Source of the DNA: Prevotellaceae bacterium
Lineage (GTDB): Bacteria; Bacteroidota; Bacteroidia; Bacteroidales; UBA932
Assembly: GCA_031264645.1 (NCBI GenBank)
Contig: JAISDR010000296.1
Location: 1 to 5,372, forward strand
Length of the DNA: 5,372 nucleotides
Reading direction: 5' to 3'
The first letter of the stretch is position 1; each line of letters begins with the position of its first letter. Made by a program: the position numbers and the translations under genes. Positions 1 to 5,372 of this stretch are shown one piece after another. The notes beneath the pieces are model-generated. The model had not been told where the DNA came from. It did no database searches and worked only from the letters and a program-made list of their open reading frames with translations.

Positions 1-2582
1 GGCGTGAAGTCGGCCGTGCTGTTGGCCGGAACGGTTACCCGGTAAGTGACTTCCTTCCGCTTCTTTTCCCAGCGGGATACAATCTTTCCGTAGGGAGAAC
101 GGAATGAAATATCGGCATACTGAAGCCCCTCTACAAAAGAAGGTTTCAGCAGGACATTCCCGAATCCCGGATGTTCCGGGTCAACGCGGATGCCACCCAA
201 CGCCTTGTAGAACCAGGCGCTTTCCTCGCCGAACATGATATGGTTCAGTGAAGCTTCACGGGTTTCGCCGATAGCGTGCCATTCTTCGTATAAAGTGGTT
301 GCATTATCCTTCACAATCCAGTATCCCAGGGAGGGATAGGTTTCCTGTGCGGCGACAGTGTATGCCAGGTCGGCATAACCGTTTTCGCTTAACGCATGAA
401 AAATGGATTTCGTTCCCAATAAGCCCACATTCAAATGGGAATTGTCGATTTCCACTACCTGTTTCGCCAGATTGACTGCTACTTTTTCGCGCAAATCGTC
501 GGGAACAAGCCCCCAAAGCAATGCCGTACTCATTTCCGTCTGGTATCCATGTCCGTAGATGGCGGTTTCCCTATTAAGGTATTCCTTATTGAAAGCGGAC
601 CTGATGTTTTCCGCCAACGTGGAATACTTTTCGTAATCGTCTGTCTTTCCGAATAGTTTTGCCGTTTTGGCTAAAAGGAGAACAACGCGGTAATAATATA
701 CTGTAGACGTATATTTCTGCGGCGTCTGCGCCTTGACCGGCACCCAGTCGCCCAAACCACAATCACACAGGCCGTCGGGCGATATTTCCGCCAGGCGATC
801 TACATAACGCCTGATAGGGTCGTACATATCTGCCAGCAGCCGGCTGTCGCCATAAAACTCGTAGACCGCCCAGGGGATAATGGCCACGCTGCCCGTCCAG
901 TCCGGCCCGGTAGCCCAGTCAAGCCCCCATCCGCTTGTAGGGATGATGTTGGGCAATAAACCGTTAGGTTGCTGTGCGTCCTTGTGATCGGCAAGCCATT
1001 TTTCGTAAACCGTGATGCCGTCGAAATTGTACAGTCCCAGGTCAACGGCATAATTTGCATCGCCGGTCCATCCGTTTTTTTCACGATGCGGGCAATCGGT
1101 CGGATAGCCGAACATATTGGAAAGATAGGAATTGTTTGCTGCATACCAGATTTTATTGATGGTCGGATTGGAAGTTTCGACATGTCCCGTCGGCGGAAGG
1201 TCGCTGTGCATGAACCATCCGTTCAGCGAGTTTGCCGTCAATTCAATGGGCTTGTCGGATGTAACTTCAACGTACTGGAATCCCTTGTAATTGAAACGCG
1301 GCATAAATTCTTCCTCTCCCCTGCCGCTCAGGATAAAAATGTCGGTGGAGAAAGGGTCGGAATCGTCAACGGGACGGTAATGTTCCGCGATGTTCCGGAT
1401 ATCTATCCGGTCGCCGGGGCGAAGAATTTCCGAATGTACAAGGCGTATCGTAGCGCCGGCTTCGCCTTTTACCCGCAACTGGCTTACTCCGGAAATGTTT
1501 CTGCCCAAATCGAAAATATACTGCCGGTCGCTGATTTTCCTGAAATTCTTCACGGCAATTTTTTCCACGTCCCGAATCGGGTGCAATTGCTGCGATACAA
1601 TCAATGGCGACGGAGCCAAACGGTAAATGGCATTCTTCCATTTGGAATCGTCAAAACCGGCAGTGTTCCATCCCGGCTGTTCCAAACGGGCGTCGTAATG
1701 TTCGCCCGTATATATGCTGTTAAAAATCACCGGACTGAGATCGGTTTTCCAGTCTCTTTCCGATTTGACGGTTTCGACGGAGCCGTCCTCGTAAACGATC
1801 CGCAAATCCATACAGAAAGCCGGACGGTCGCGCCAGGGAGCGCGGTCGAAATACCATACGGCGGTGGACTGCATATTATACCATCCGTTGCCCAGCAGCA
1901 CGCCTATCGCATTTTTCCCGTCCTGCAGCTCGCCGGTTACATCGTAAGTTACATACAGATTTCTGCGGTCGAAATGCGTAAACGTCGGATCAAGACGGTG
2001 ATCCCCTATTCTTTTTCCGTTAATATACATCTCGTAAAGACCCGCAGCCGCTATATATGCGCGAGCCGATTTGACTTTTTTACCTGTCTGAAATTCCTTG
2101 CGGAAATAAGGCGCCGGCTTCACATGAATACCGTTGCCGCCAAGGTGTTCGCCGTCGCTGATCCAGTAAGCCTTCCAGTTTTTGATATCCATCATGCCCG
2201 TTTCAAAAAAGGATATACCGGACGTCCGGAGAACATTGTCCATATCCCTGATTTCCACGCGCCAGAAATACTTGGTAAAGGGCGTTAAGGGCGTTCCAGA
2301 ATAGGCGACCAGCATATCGTCCGATTTCATACTTTTACTCCAGACAGCGCCGTTTCCCCTGGATACGTCGGCAGAATCCGTACCGACAATAATCCGGTAT
2401 TCCTGCTGAACAGCTCCATGCCTGTCATCCTGCAGCTGCCACGACAAGCGCGGACTGCCGACGTCAATCCCCAATGGATTAATCAAATACTCGCAGCGAA
2501 GCTGTACGGGTTGAATCTGCGCCTGTGCAAAAATACATGCAAAGGCAAAAAGAATGGTAAGAAAATTTGTTTTTTTACGCAT
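1..2582 (-). CDS. Alpha-L-rhamnosidase, glycoside hydrolase family 78 (C-terminus cut by window edge)
   Basis: This is a secreted exo-enzyme that removes terminal alpha-L-rhamnose from plant glycans or glycosides by an inverting mechanism (family knowledge). The frame is open for 860 codons from ATG at 2582 to the left edge, with no stop. Residues 1-21 look like a signal peptidase I signal (basic MRKK, hydrophobic core, AQA before Gln22). The layout then fits GH78: an Ig-like N-terminal domain (about 24-130), an N-terminal beta-sandwich (about 170-335), a concanavalin-like domain (about 345-450), the (alpha/alpha)6 barrel (about 455-795) and the start of the C-terminal beta-sandwich. The active-site motif DCPHREKNGWTGDA (496-509) supplies Asp496, Glu501 (likely general acid) and Asp508, with the spacing of Bacillus RhaB. 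Glu766 in TTLYEEW is the likely base, and SLNH (778-781) follows. Probably only some 20-60 residues are missing. It begins 11 bases after the GH43 stop, with no good Shine-Dalgarno site. The family call is firm; the substrate is unknown. Confidence 0.93.
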   Translation of the reverse strand, partial: MRKKTNFLTILFAFACIFAQAQIQPVQLRCEYLINPLGIDVGSPRLSWQLQDDRHGAVQQEYRIIVGTDSADVSRGNGAVWSKSMKSDDMLVAYSGTPLTPFTKYFWRVEIRDMDNVLRTSGISFFETGMMDIKNWKAYWISDGEHLGGNGIHVKPAPYFRKEFQTGKKVKSARAYIAAAGLYEMYINGKRIGDHRLDPTFTHFDRRNLYVTYDVTGELQDGKNAIGVLLGNGWYNMQSTAVWYFDRAPWRDRPAFCMDLRIVYEDGSVETVKSERDWKTDLSPVIFNSIYTGEHYDARLEQPGWNTAGFDDSKWKNAIYRLAPSPLIVSQQLHPIRDVEKIAVKNFRKISDRQYIFDLGRNISGVSQLRVKGEAGATIRLVHSEILRPGDRIDIRNIAEHYRPVDDSDPFSTDIFILSGRGEEEFMPRFNYKGFQYVEVTSDKPIELTANSLNGWFMHSDLPPTGHVETSNPTINKIWYAANNSYLSNMFGYPTDCPHREKNGWTGDANYAVDLGLYNFDGITVYEKWLADHKDAQQPNGLLPNIIPTSGWGLDWATGPDWTGSVAIIPWAVYEFYGDSRLLADMYDPIRRYVDRLAEISPDGLCDCGLGDWVPVKAQTPQKYTSTVYYYRVVLLLAKTAKLFGKTDDYEKYSTLAENIRSAFNKEYLNRETAIYGHGYQTEMSTALLWGLVPDDLREKVAVNLAKQVVEIDNSHLNVGLLGTKSIFHALSENGYADLAYTVAAQETYPSLGYWIVKDNATTLYEEWHAIGETREASLNHIMFGEESAWFYKALGGIRVDPEHPGFGNVLLKPSFVEGLQYADISFRSPYGKIVSRWEKKRKEVTYRVTVPANSTADFT

Positions 2583-2593
2583 AATGATTGTTT
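2583..2593 (-). other. Intergenic gap between the GH43 and GH78 genes
   Basis: These 11 AT-rich bases are the only non-coding DNA in the window. They hold no terminator, no room for a promoter and no Shine-Dalgarno-like site; the nearest GGAG on the coding strand is about 30 bases before the GH78 ATG, too far to serve it. AT-rich, SD-poor leaders are common in Bacteroidota, so this is compatible with normal co-translation in an operon. Confidence 0.7.
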
Positions 2594-3628
2594 TTATAGA
2601 ATTCTTGATTTCACTCCTTCAGAAGTCATTTTCACCGGCTTAATAAAACCGTTTTTGTCGAATGTCATTTTTTCAATGCAGGTCATACGGTGGTTAGCCA
2701 TCCTGTCGTTCAGCGGACGGCGGTGGTAAACGATATAATAATCCTCCGTATCGGGAATATGCATGACCGAATGATGTCCGGCGCCCGTTGCCAGGATTGA
2801 ATCCTGCTGCAATATTCTCTCCACGCGCTCGAAAGGTCCAAAAGGAGAATCGGATATTGAGTATGCAACGGAATAGTCCGGTCCTGTCCAGCCTCCCTCG
2901 CTCCACATAAAGTAATATTTATCGTTTCGTTTAAACATAAACGGTCCCTCGGTATATCCTTTGGGAGTTACTTCCTTGAATATCTCGCCATCGTCAAAAG
3001 GCTGTAATGCAGTGAAATCATCGTTCAACCGGACAATATTGCAGTGTCCCCAGCCTCCGTAATACATGTAATGCCTGTCTCCGTCTCTGAAAACAAACTG
3101 GTCGATTGGCTGCGCTCCGTTGACAATCGTGTCTATAAGCGGTTTACCCAGCAAATCTTTATACGGACCTTCGGGACGGTCGCTTACGGCAATGCCTATT
3201 CCTCCTGTTTCTCCCTGGTGCACGTCATTAGCTCCAAAGAAAAAATAGTACTTATCGCCCTTTTGGATTACGGAAGGCGCCCACATCGCCTTTTTCGCCC
3301 ATTTCACTTCGGACGTGTCAATTATGGATGCGTGCTTTGTCCATGTAATCAAGTCTTTTGACGAAAAACAGTCGAAAAAGACCTGCTTTTCATAATCATA
3401 GCTGTAAGTCGGATATATCCAGTATGTATCCCCGTAAATTATACCTTCGGGATCGGCATACCAGTCTTCGAACACGGGGTTTCCACTCATTGGAACCTCC
3501 CTGCTTTGACAGGAAGAGTACAAAACCAGTCCCGCCAGGAGAATTGAAAATTGAAAATTGAAAATTGAAAATATCGCGATGCAGCGCAAAAGTCTCCCTG
3601 AAATCATTGGAATACAGTTTCTTTTCAT
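2594..3628 (-). CDS. Glycoside hydrolase family 43 lipoprotein (arabinosidase/xylosidase/galactosidase type)
   Basis: This 344-residue five-bladed beta-propeller glycosidase probably releases arabinose, xylose or galactose-type residues from plant polysaccharide; the sequence alone does not fix the specificity. The three GH43 acidic residues are visible: Asp59 in WYADPEG (base), Asp176 in QPIDQ (pKa modulator) and Glu227 in YTEGPF (acid). GAGHHSV (282-288) supplies the His often found near the propeller's central metal site. The N-terminus is a long signal sequence ending in LVLYSSC, with Cys40 as the likely lipidation site; the lipobox is loose, as is common in Bacteroidota. I infer an outer-membrane lipoprotein, possibly surface-exposed. 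Residues around 21-30 (SIFNFQFSIL) are the translation of a 7-bp tandem repeat and are not family sequence. The ATG at 3628 overlaps the pyrF stop (TGATG), suggesting translational coupling. The propeller, from about residue 50, is near the short end for the family and shows no accessory domain. Confidence 0.9.
   Translation of the reverse strand: MKRNCIPMISGRLLRCIAIFSIFNFQFSILLAGLVLYSSCQSREVPMSGNPVFEDWYADPEGIIYGDTYWIYPTYSYDYEKQVFFDCFSSKDLITWTKHASIIDTSEVKWAKKAMWAPSVIQKGDKYYFFFGANDVHQGETGGIGIAVSDRPEGPYKDLLGKPLIDTIVNGAQPIDQFVFRDGDRHYMYYGGWGHCNIVRLNDDFTALQPFDDGEIFKEVTPKGYTEGPFMFKRNDKYYFMWSEGGWTGPDYSVAYSISDSPFGPFERVERILQQDSILATGAGHHSVMHIPDTEDYYIVYHRRPLNDRMANHRMTCIEKMTFDKNGFIKPVKMTSEGVKSRIL
3542..3572 (-). 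repeat. Heptanucleotide tandem repeat (AATTGAA on the plus strand, 4 copies plus a partial)
   Basis: Four perfect head-to-tail copies of AATTGAA occupy 3542-3569, followed by a partial AAT. On the coding strand this reads (TTTTCAA)n. Because 7 and 3 share no factor, every reading frame through the array gives the same stop-free seven-residue cycle, FSIFNFQ, which is hydrophobic enough to sit in a signal-peptide core. Gaining or losing one or two copies would change the frame of the downstream GH43 enzyme, while three copies would add exactly seven residues. It may be a slippage-prone simple repeat; whether it varies cannot be seen from one sequence. Confidence 0.9.
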
Positions 3629-4467
3629 CAGTCCTTATTTATTATTTCGTTTAAACTTAAAATCGCGCTCATTTCCTGCTGTATTTTTTGTGCCTCCTTT
3701 GAAGCCGCATCAGCAAAATTTGCGGTTTTATCGGCATACAGAATTGCTCTTGAAGAGTTTACCAGCAAGCCGCACATGCTGTTCATTCCGTATTTTGCAA
3801 CATCGCTCAGGCTGCCTCCCTGCGCACCTATCCCCGGAACAAGCAAAAAATGATCGGGCACAATAGTTCTGATTTTTGCAAGCATTTCGGCTTTGGTAGC
3901 GCCGACTACATACATCGTGTTATCGACATTGCCCCAGTTTTTCGATATGTCTAAAACCCTCTCGAACAGACAAGCGCCCTTGCCGTCTTCCATATATTGA
4001 AAATCGCTTGCCGAGGGATTTGAGGTCAGGGCAAGCAGTACGCTCCATTTACCGAGAAATTTCAGGAACGGTTCAAGGGTATCTTTTCCCATATACGGAG
4101 ACAGGGTTACTGCATCAAAATCAAATGTTTCGAAAAAAGTTTTTGCGTACATTTCCGAAGTGTTGCCGATATCGCCCCTTTTGGCGTCGGCGATAATAAA
4201 CACGCTGGGACAGTTCTCTCGTATGTATGCGACGGTTTTTCGCAATGAAAGCCAGCCCTTTTCGCCGTTCGATTCGTAGAAGGCGATATTGGGCTTGTAA
4301 GCTACGGTATAATTGACAGTTGCATCAATAATCGCCTTGTTGAACGAGTATGCGGGATCAGGTTTGGAGAGCAGACACTCAGGCAGTTTCCCGATGTCGG
4401 TATCCAAACCTGTGCAAAGAAAACTTCTTTTCTTTTTAATTTGCTCAAATATCTCTTTTGCTGTCAT
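3628..4467 (-). CDS. pyrF: Orotidine 5'-phosphate decarboxylase (long, type 2 form)
   Basis: PyrF decarboxylates orotidine 5'-monophosphate to UMP, the last step of de novo pyrimidine synthesis, in the cytoplasm. The 279-residue product fits the longer type-2 OMP decarboxylase subfamily (about 270-280 residues) and not the roughly 230-residue E. coli type. Visible landmarks are LCTGLD (17-22), YKPN with Lys58, the catalytic signature [11 protein letters not shown] (93-103) with Asp94, Lys96 and Asp99, LTSNPS (147-152), PGIGAQGG (211-218), and NSSRAI (237-242) whose Arg240 should contact the phosphate. I chose ATG at 4467 because [10 protein letters not shown] is a normal family N-terminus, an AAAGGAC site lies 8 bases upstream, and it overlaps the nusB stop in ATGA. 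The frame stays open upstream to 4557, but that extension runs over nusB and has no family character. The gene ends in TGATG, shared with the GH43 start. Confidence 0.96.
   Translation of the reverse strand: MTAKEIFEQIKKKRSFLCTGLDTDIGKLPECLLSKPDPAYSFNKAIIDATVNYTVAYKPNIAFYESNGEKGWLSLRKTVAYIRENCPSVFIIADAKRGDIGNTSEMYAKTFFETFDFDAVTLSPYMGKDTLEPFLKFLGKWSVLLALTSNPSASDFQYMEDGKGACLFERVLDISKNWGNVDNTMYVVGATKAEMLAKIRTIVPDHFLLVPGIGAQGGSLSDVAKYGMNSMCGLLVNSSRAILYADKTANFADAASKEAQKIQQEMSAILSLNEIINKD
3632..3636 (-). promoter_or_regulatory. Possible ribosome binding site for the GH43 gene
   Basis: AAGGA lies in the final codons of pyrF, only 3 bases before the ATG at 3628. The spacing is shorter than ideal, so initiation here may depend largely on ribosomes finishing pyrF at the overlapping TGA. 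It favours the ATG at 3628, with the signal sequence reading through the heptad repeat. Confidence 0.4.
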
Positions 4468-5372
4468 TTCTTCAGTCCTTTTCCTGTTTTGGTAAGTATA
4501 TTGTTTGTCTCGAAATATTCGAGAAGCCTGTCGAGTACTCCGTTTACAAATACACAACTGCTTGATGTGCTGTAGAATCTTGCCAGGTCAATATATTCGT
4601 CCATGGTTACTTTCACCGGAATATCCGGAAATTCGATAAATTCCGAAATTGCAATTATCAGTATCAGAATGTCCATCAGGGCAATTCTTTCAACATCCCA
4701 GTTGGGCGTATGCTCGTCTATCAGGGCATTGTATTTGTCGTAATTTGCAACCGAATGTTTTAACAGGCGTTCGGCAAACATCTCATCGTCGCTGTTTTTG
4801 TACAGCGGCATCAATGAAAACGGTCTGCTTTCCTTGATGGAATTAACCGTTTTGACGATATTGCTGATGATAAATTCAGGCTCGTCCGTCCAGTAAATAC
4901 TTTGCTCTTCGAGCAGGGAATACAGGTCGCCAAAGTCCTCAAATTCATTGCAAAGAATGTTGATGACTAATTTTTTGTCCAGCTTGAAAGACGTTTCGGG
5001 ATTGGACATGTATTCCATGAAATAGTCTTTCCCGGTAATATTGCCGTACATTTTACCGACGATACTTGCCGCATCAGCCAGAATAGCGGAATTTTTGACG
5101 GAAAAACTTTGCAGATCCTTGTTTTCTGCAATCTGTTTTATGAGTTTGTTGTTGATAAACCTCATATTGGGATTTTTCTCGTCGTCTGTCGGTAAAAATT
5201 TCTGTCTGCCGATTTCTATCTTGTTTTGAGCGTGTTCCTGTAATAATGGGAGGAAACAAAACAGATATTTATATTGTTCATAAGCTTTGCCAATGCTTAA
5301 TTTCAACTCTTTTTCTGCAGCAGGTAAAGAGTTTTTTTCCCCGATAACATATCCGTAAAACTCTTTTAAAAC
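4464..5372 (-). CDS. nusB: Transcription antitermination factor NusB, long Bacteroidota form (N-terminus cut by window edge)
   Basis: NusB binds boxA RNA together with ribosomal protein S10 and promotes antitermination on rRNA transcripts. About 302 residues are visible, from the right edge ([10 protein letters not shown]...) to a TGA at 4464. The C-terminal third carries the NusB domain: [11 protein letters not shown], then [21 protein letters not shown], then [12 protein letters not shown]. The N-terminal two thirds, including a [12 protein letters not shown] stretch followed by NPNMRFINN, match my recollection of the extended Bacteroidales NusB (about 300-310 residues), which is twice the length of E. 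coli NusB. The frame is open through 5372, so only about 10-15 residues, probably of the usual MxxRRxxRIK type, are missing. A TTG at 5306 should not be taken as the start because the family sequence continues upstream of it. The stop overlaps the pyrF ATG. This gene is visibly more AT-rich than the rhamnosidase gene. Confidence 0.92.
   Translation of the reverse strand, partial: VLKEFYGYVIGEKNSLPAAEKELKLSIGKAYEQYKYLFCFLPLLQEHAQNKIEIGRQKFLPTDDEKNPNMRFINNKLIKQIAENKDLQSFSVKNSAILADAASIVGKMYGNITGKDYFMEYMSNPETSFKLDKKLVINILCNEFEDFGDLYSLLEEQSIYWTDEPEFIISNIVKTVNSIKESRPFSLMPLYKNSDDEMFAERLLKHSVANYDKYNALIDEHTPNWDVERIALMDILILIIAISEFIEFPDIPVKVTMDEYIDLARFYSTSSSCVFVNGVLDRLLEYFETNNILTKTGKGLKK
4475..4481 (-). 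promoter_or_regulatory. Ribosome binding site for pyrF inside the end of nusB
   Basis: The coding strand reads AAAGGAC here, 8 bases before the ATG at 4467, within the last codons of nusB. Its spacing supports 4467 as the pyrF start over an upstream in-frame start at 4557. Together with the ATGA overlap it fits translational coupling. Confidence 0.65.

Noticed and set aside
800..1183. A 127-codon minus-strand frame within the rhamnosidase gene
   Set aside because: It is an out-of-frame reading of the GH78 catalytic domain, whose correct frame is continuous from 2582 to the left edge.
969..2288. A 439-codon open frame on the plus strand
   Set aside because: It lies wholly antisense to the GH78 gene, which has domain motifs and catalytic residues throughout. 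The plus-strand product has no recognisable motif and is an expected shadow of GC-rich coding DNA.
2926..2937. A 12-base string (TTTCGTTTAAAC) shared with the end of pyrF near 3645-3656, containing the palindrome GTTTAAAC
   Set aside because: The two copies lie in unrelated codons of two conserved genes with no flanking similarity. Chance is the simplest explanation.
3648..3657. A TAAGTTTA sequence on the minus strand resembling the Bacteroidota -7 promoter element (TAnnTTTG)
   Set aside because: It misses the final G and has no TTTG at the expected upstream distance, so it is too weak to call an internal promoter.
4468..4557. A 30-codon upstream extension of pyrF
   Set aside because: It overlaps the conserved NusB C-terminus in another frame and has no OMP decarboxylase character. 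ATG at 4467 has a well-spaced ribosome site and the ATGA overlap.
5304..5306. TTG as the start of nusB
   Set aside because: The same frame continues upstream to the window edge with sequence that fits the NusB N-terminus, so the true start is outside the window.

Overview
The window looks like chromosomal DNA of a Bacteroidota bacterium, most likely a Bacteroidales member. The evidence is a NusB of the long (about 300-residue) form seen in that phylum, a lipoprotein family-43 glycosidase beside a multidomain family-78 alpha-L-rhamnosidase, and little reliance on Shine-Dalgarno sites in part of the window. I cannot name a genus.

All four genes lie on the minus strand and are packed almost without gaps. 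Reading from right to left (5' to 3' on the coding strand) they are: nusB (its first few codons lie beyond the right edge), pyrF, a GH43 lipoprotein glycosidase, and a GH78 alpha-L-rhamnosidase whose C-terminus runs off the left edge. nusB and pyrF overlap in ATGA, pyrF and the GH43 gene overlap in TGATG, and 11 bases separate the GH43 and GH78 genes. Those 11 bases are the only non-coding DNA I see, so there is no clear place for an internal terminator and the four genes are probably one transcription unit.

The right half is housekeeping: NusB (rRNA antitermination) and PyrF (last step of UMP synthesis). The left half is carbohydrate catabolism: an outer-membrane-anchored GH43 enzyme and a secreted, probably periplasmic, rhamnosidase. 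A plausible joint job is trimming rhamnose-containing plant polysaccharide or glycoside such as pectic material, but the substrate is inferred from family only. No SusC/SusD pair, regulator or transporter is in view; they could lie to the left.

The most notable feature is a perfect 7-bp tandem repeat (four copies plus a partial one) inside the signal-peptide region of the GH43 gene. Because 7 is not a multiple of 3, a change of one copy would throw the lipoprotein out of frame, so it could be a phase-variation site or an invading simple repeat. I found no RNA genes, CRISPR array, insertion sequence or clearly novel multi-gene system.
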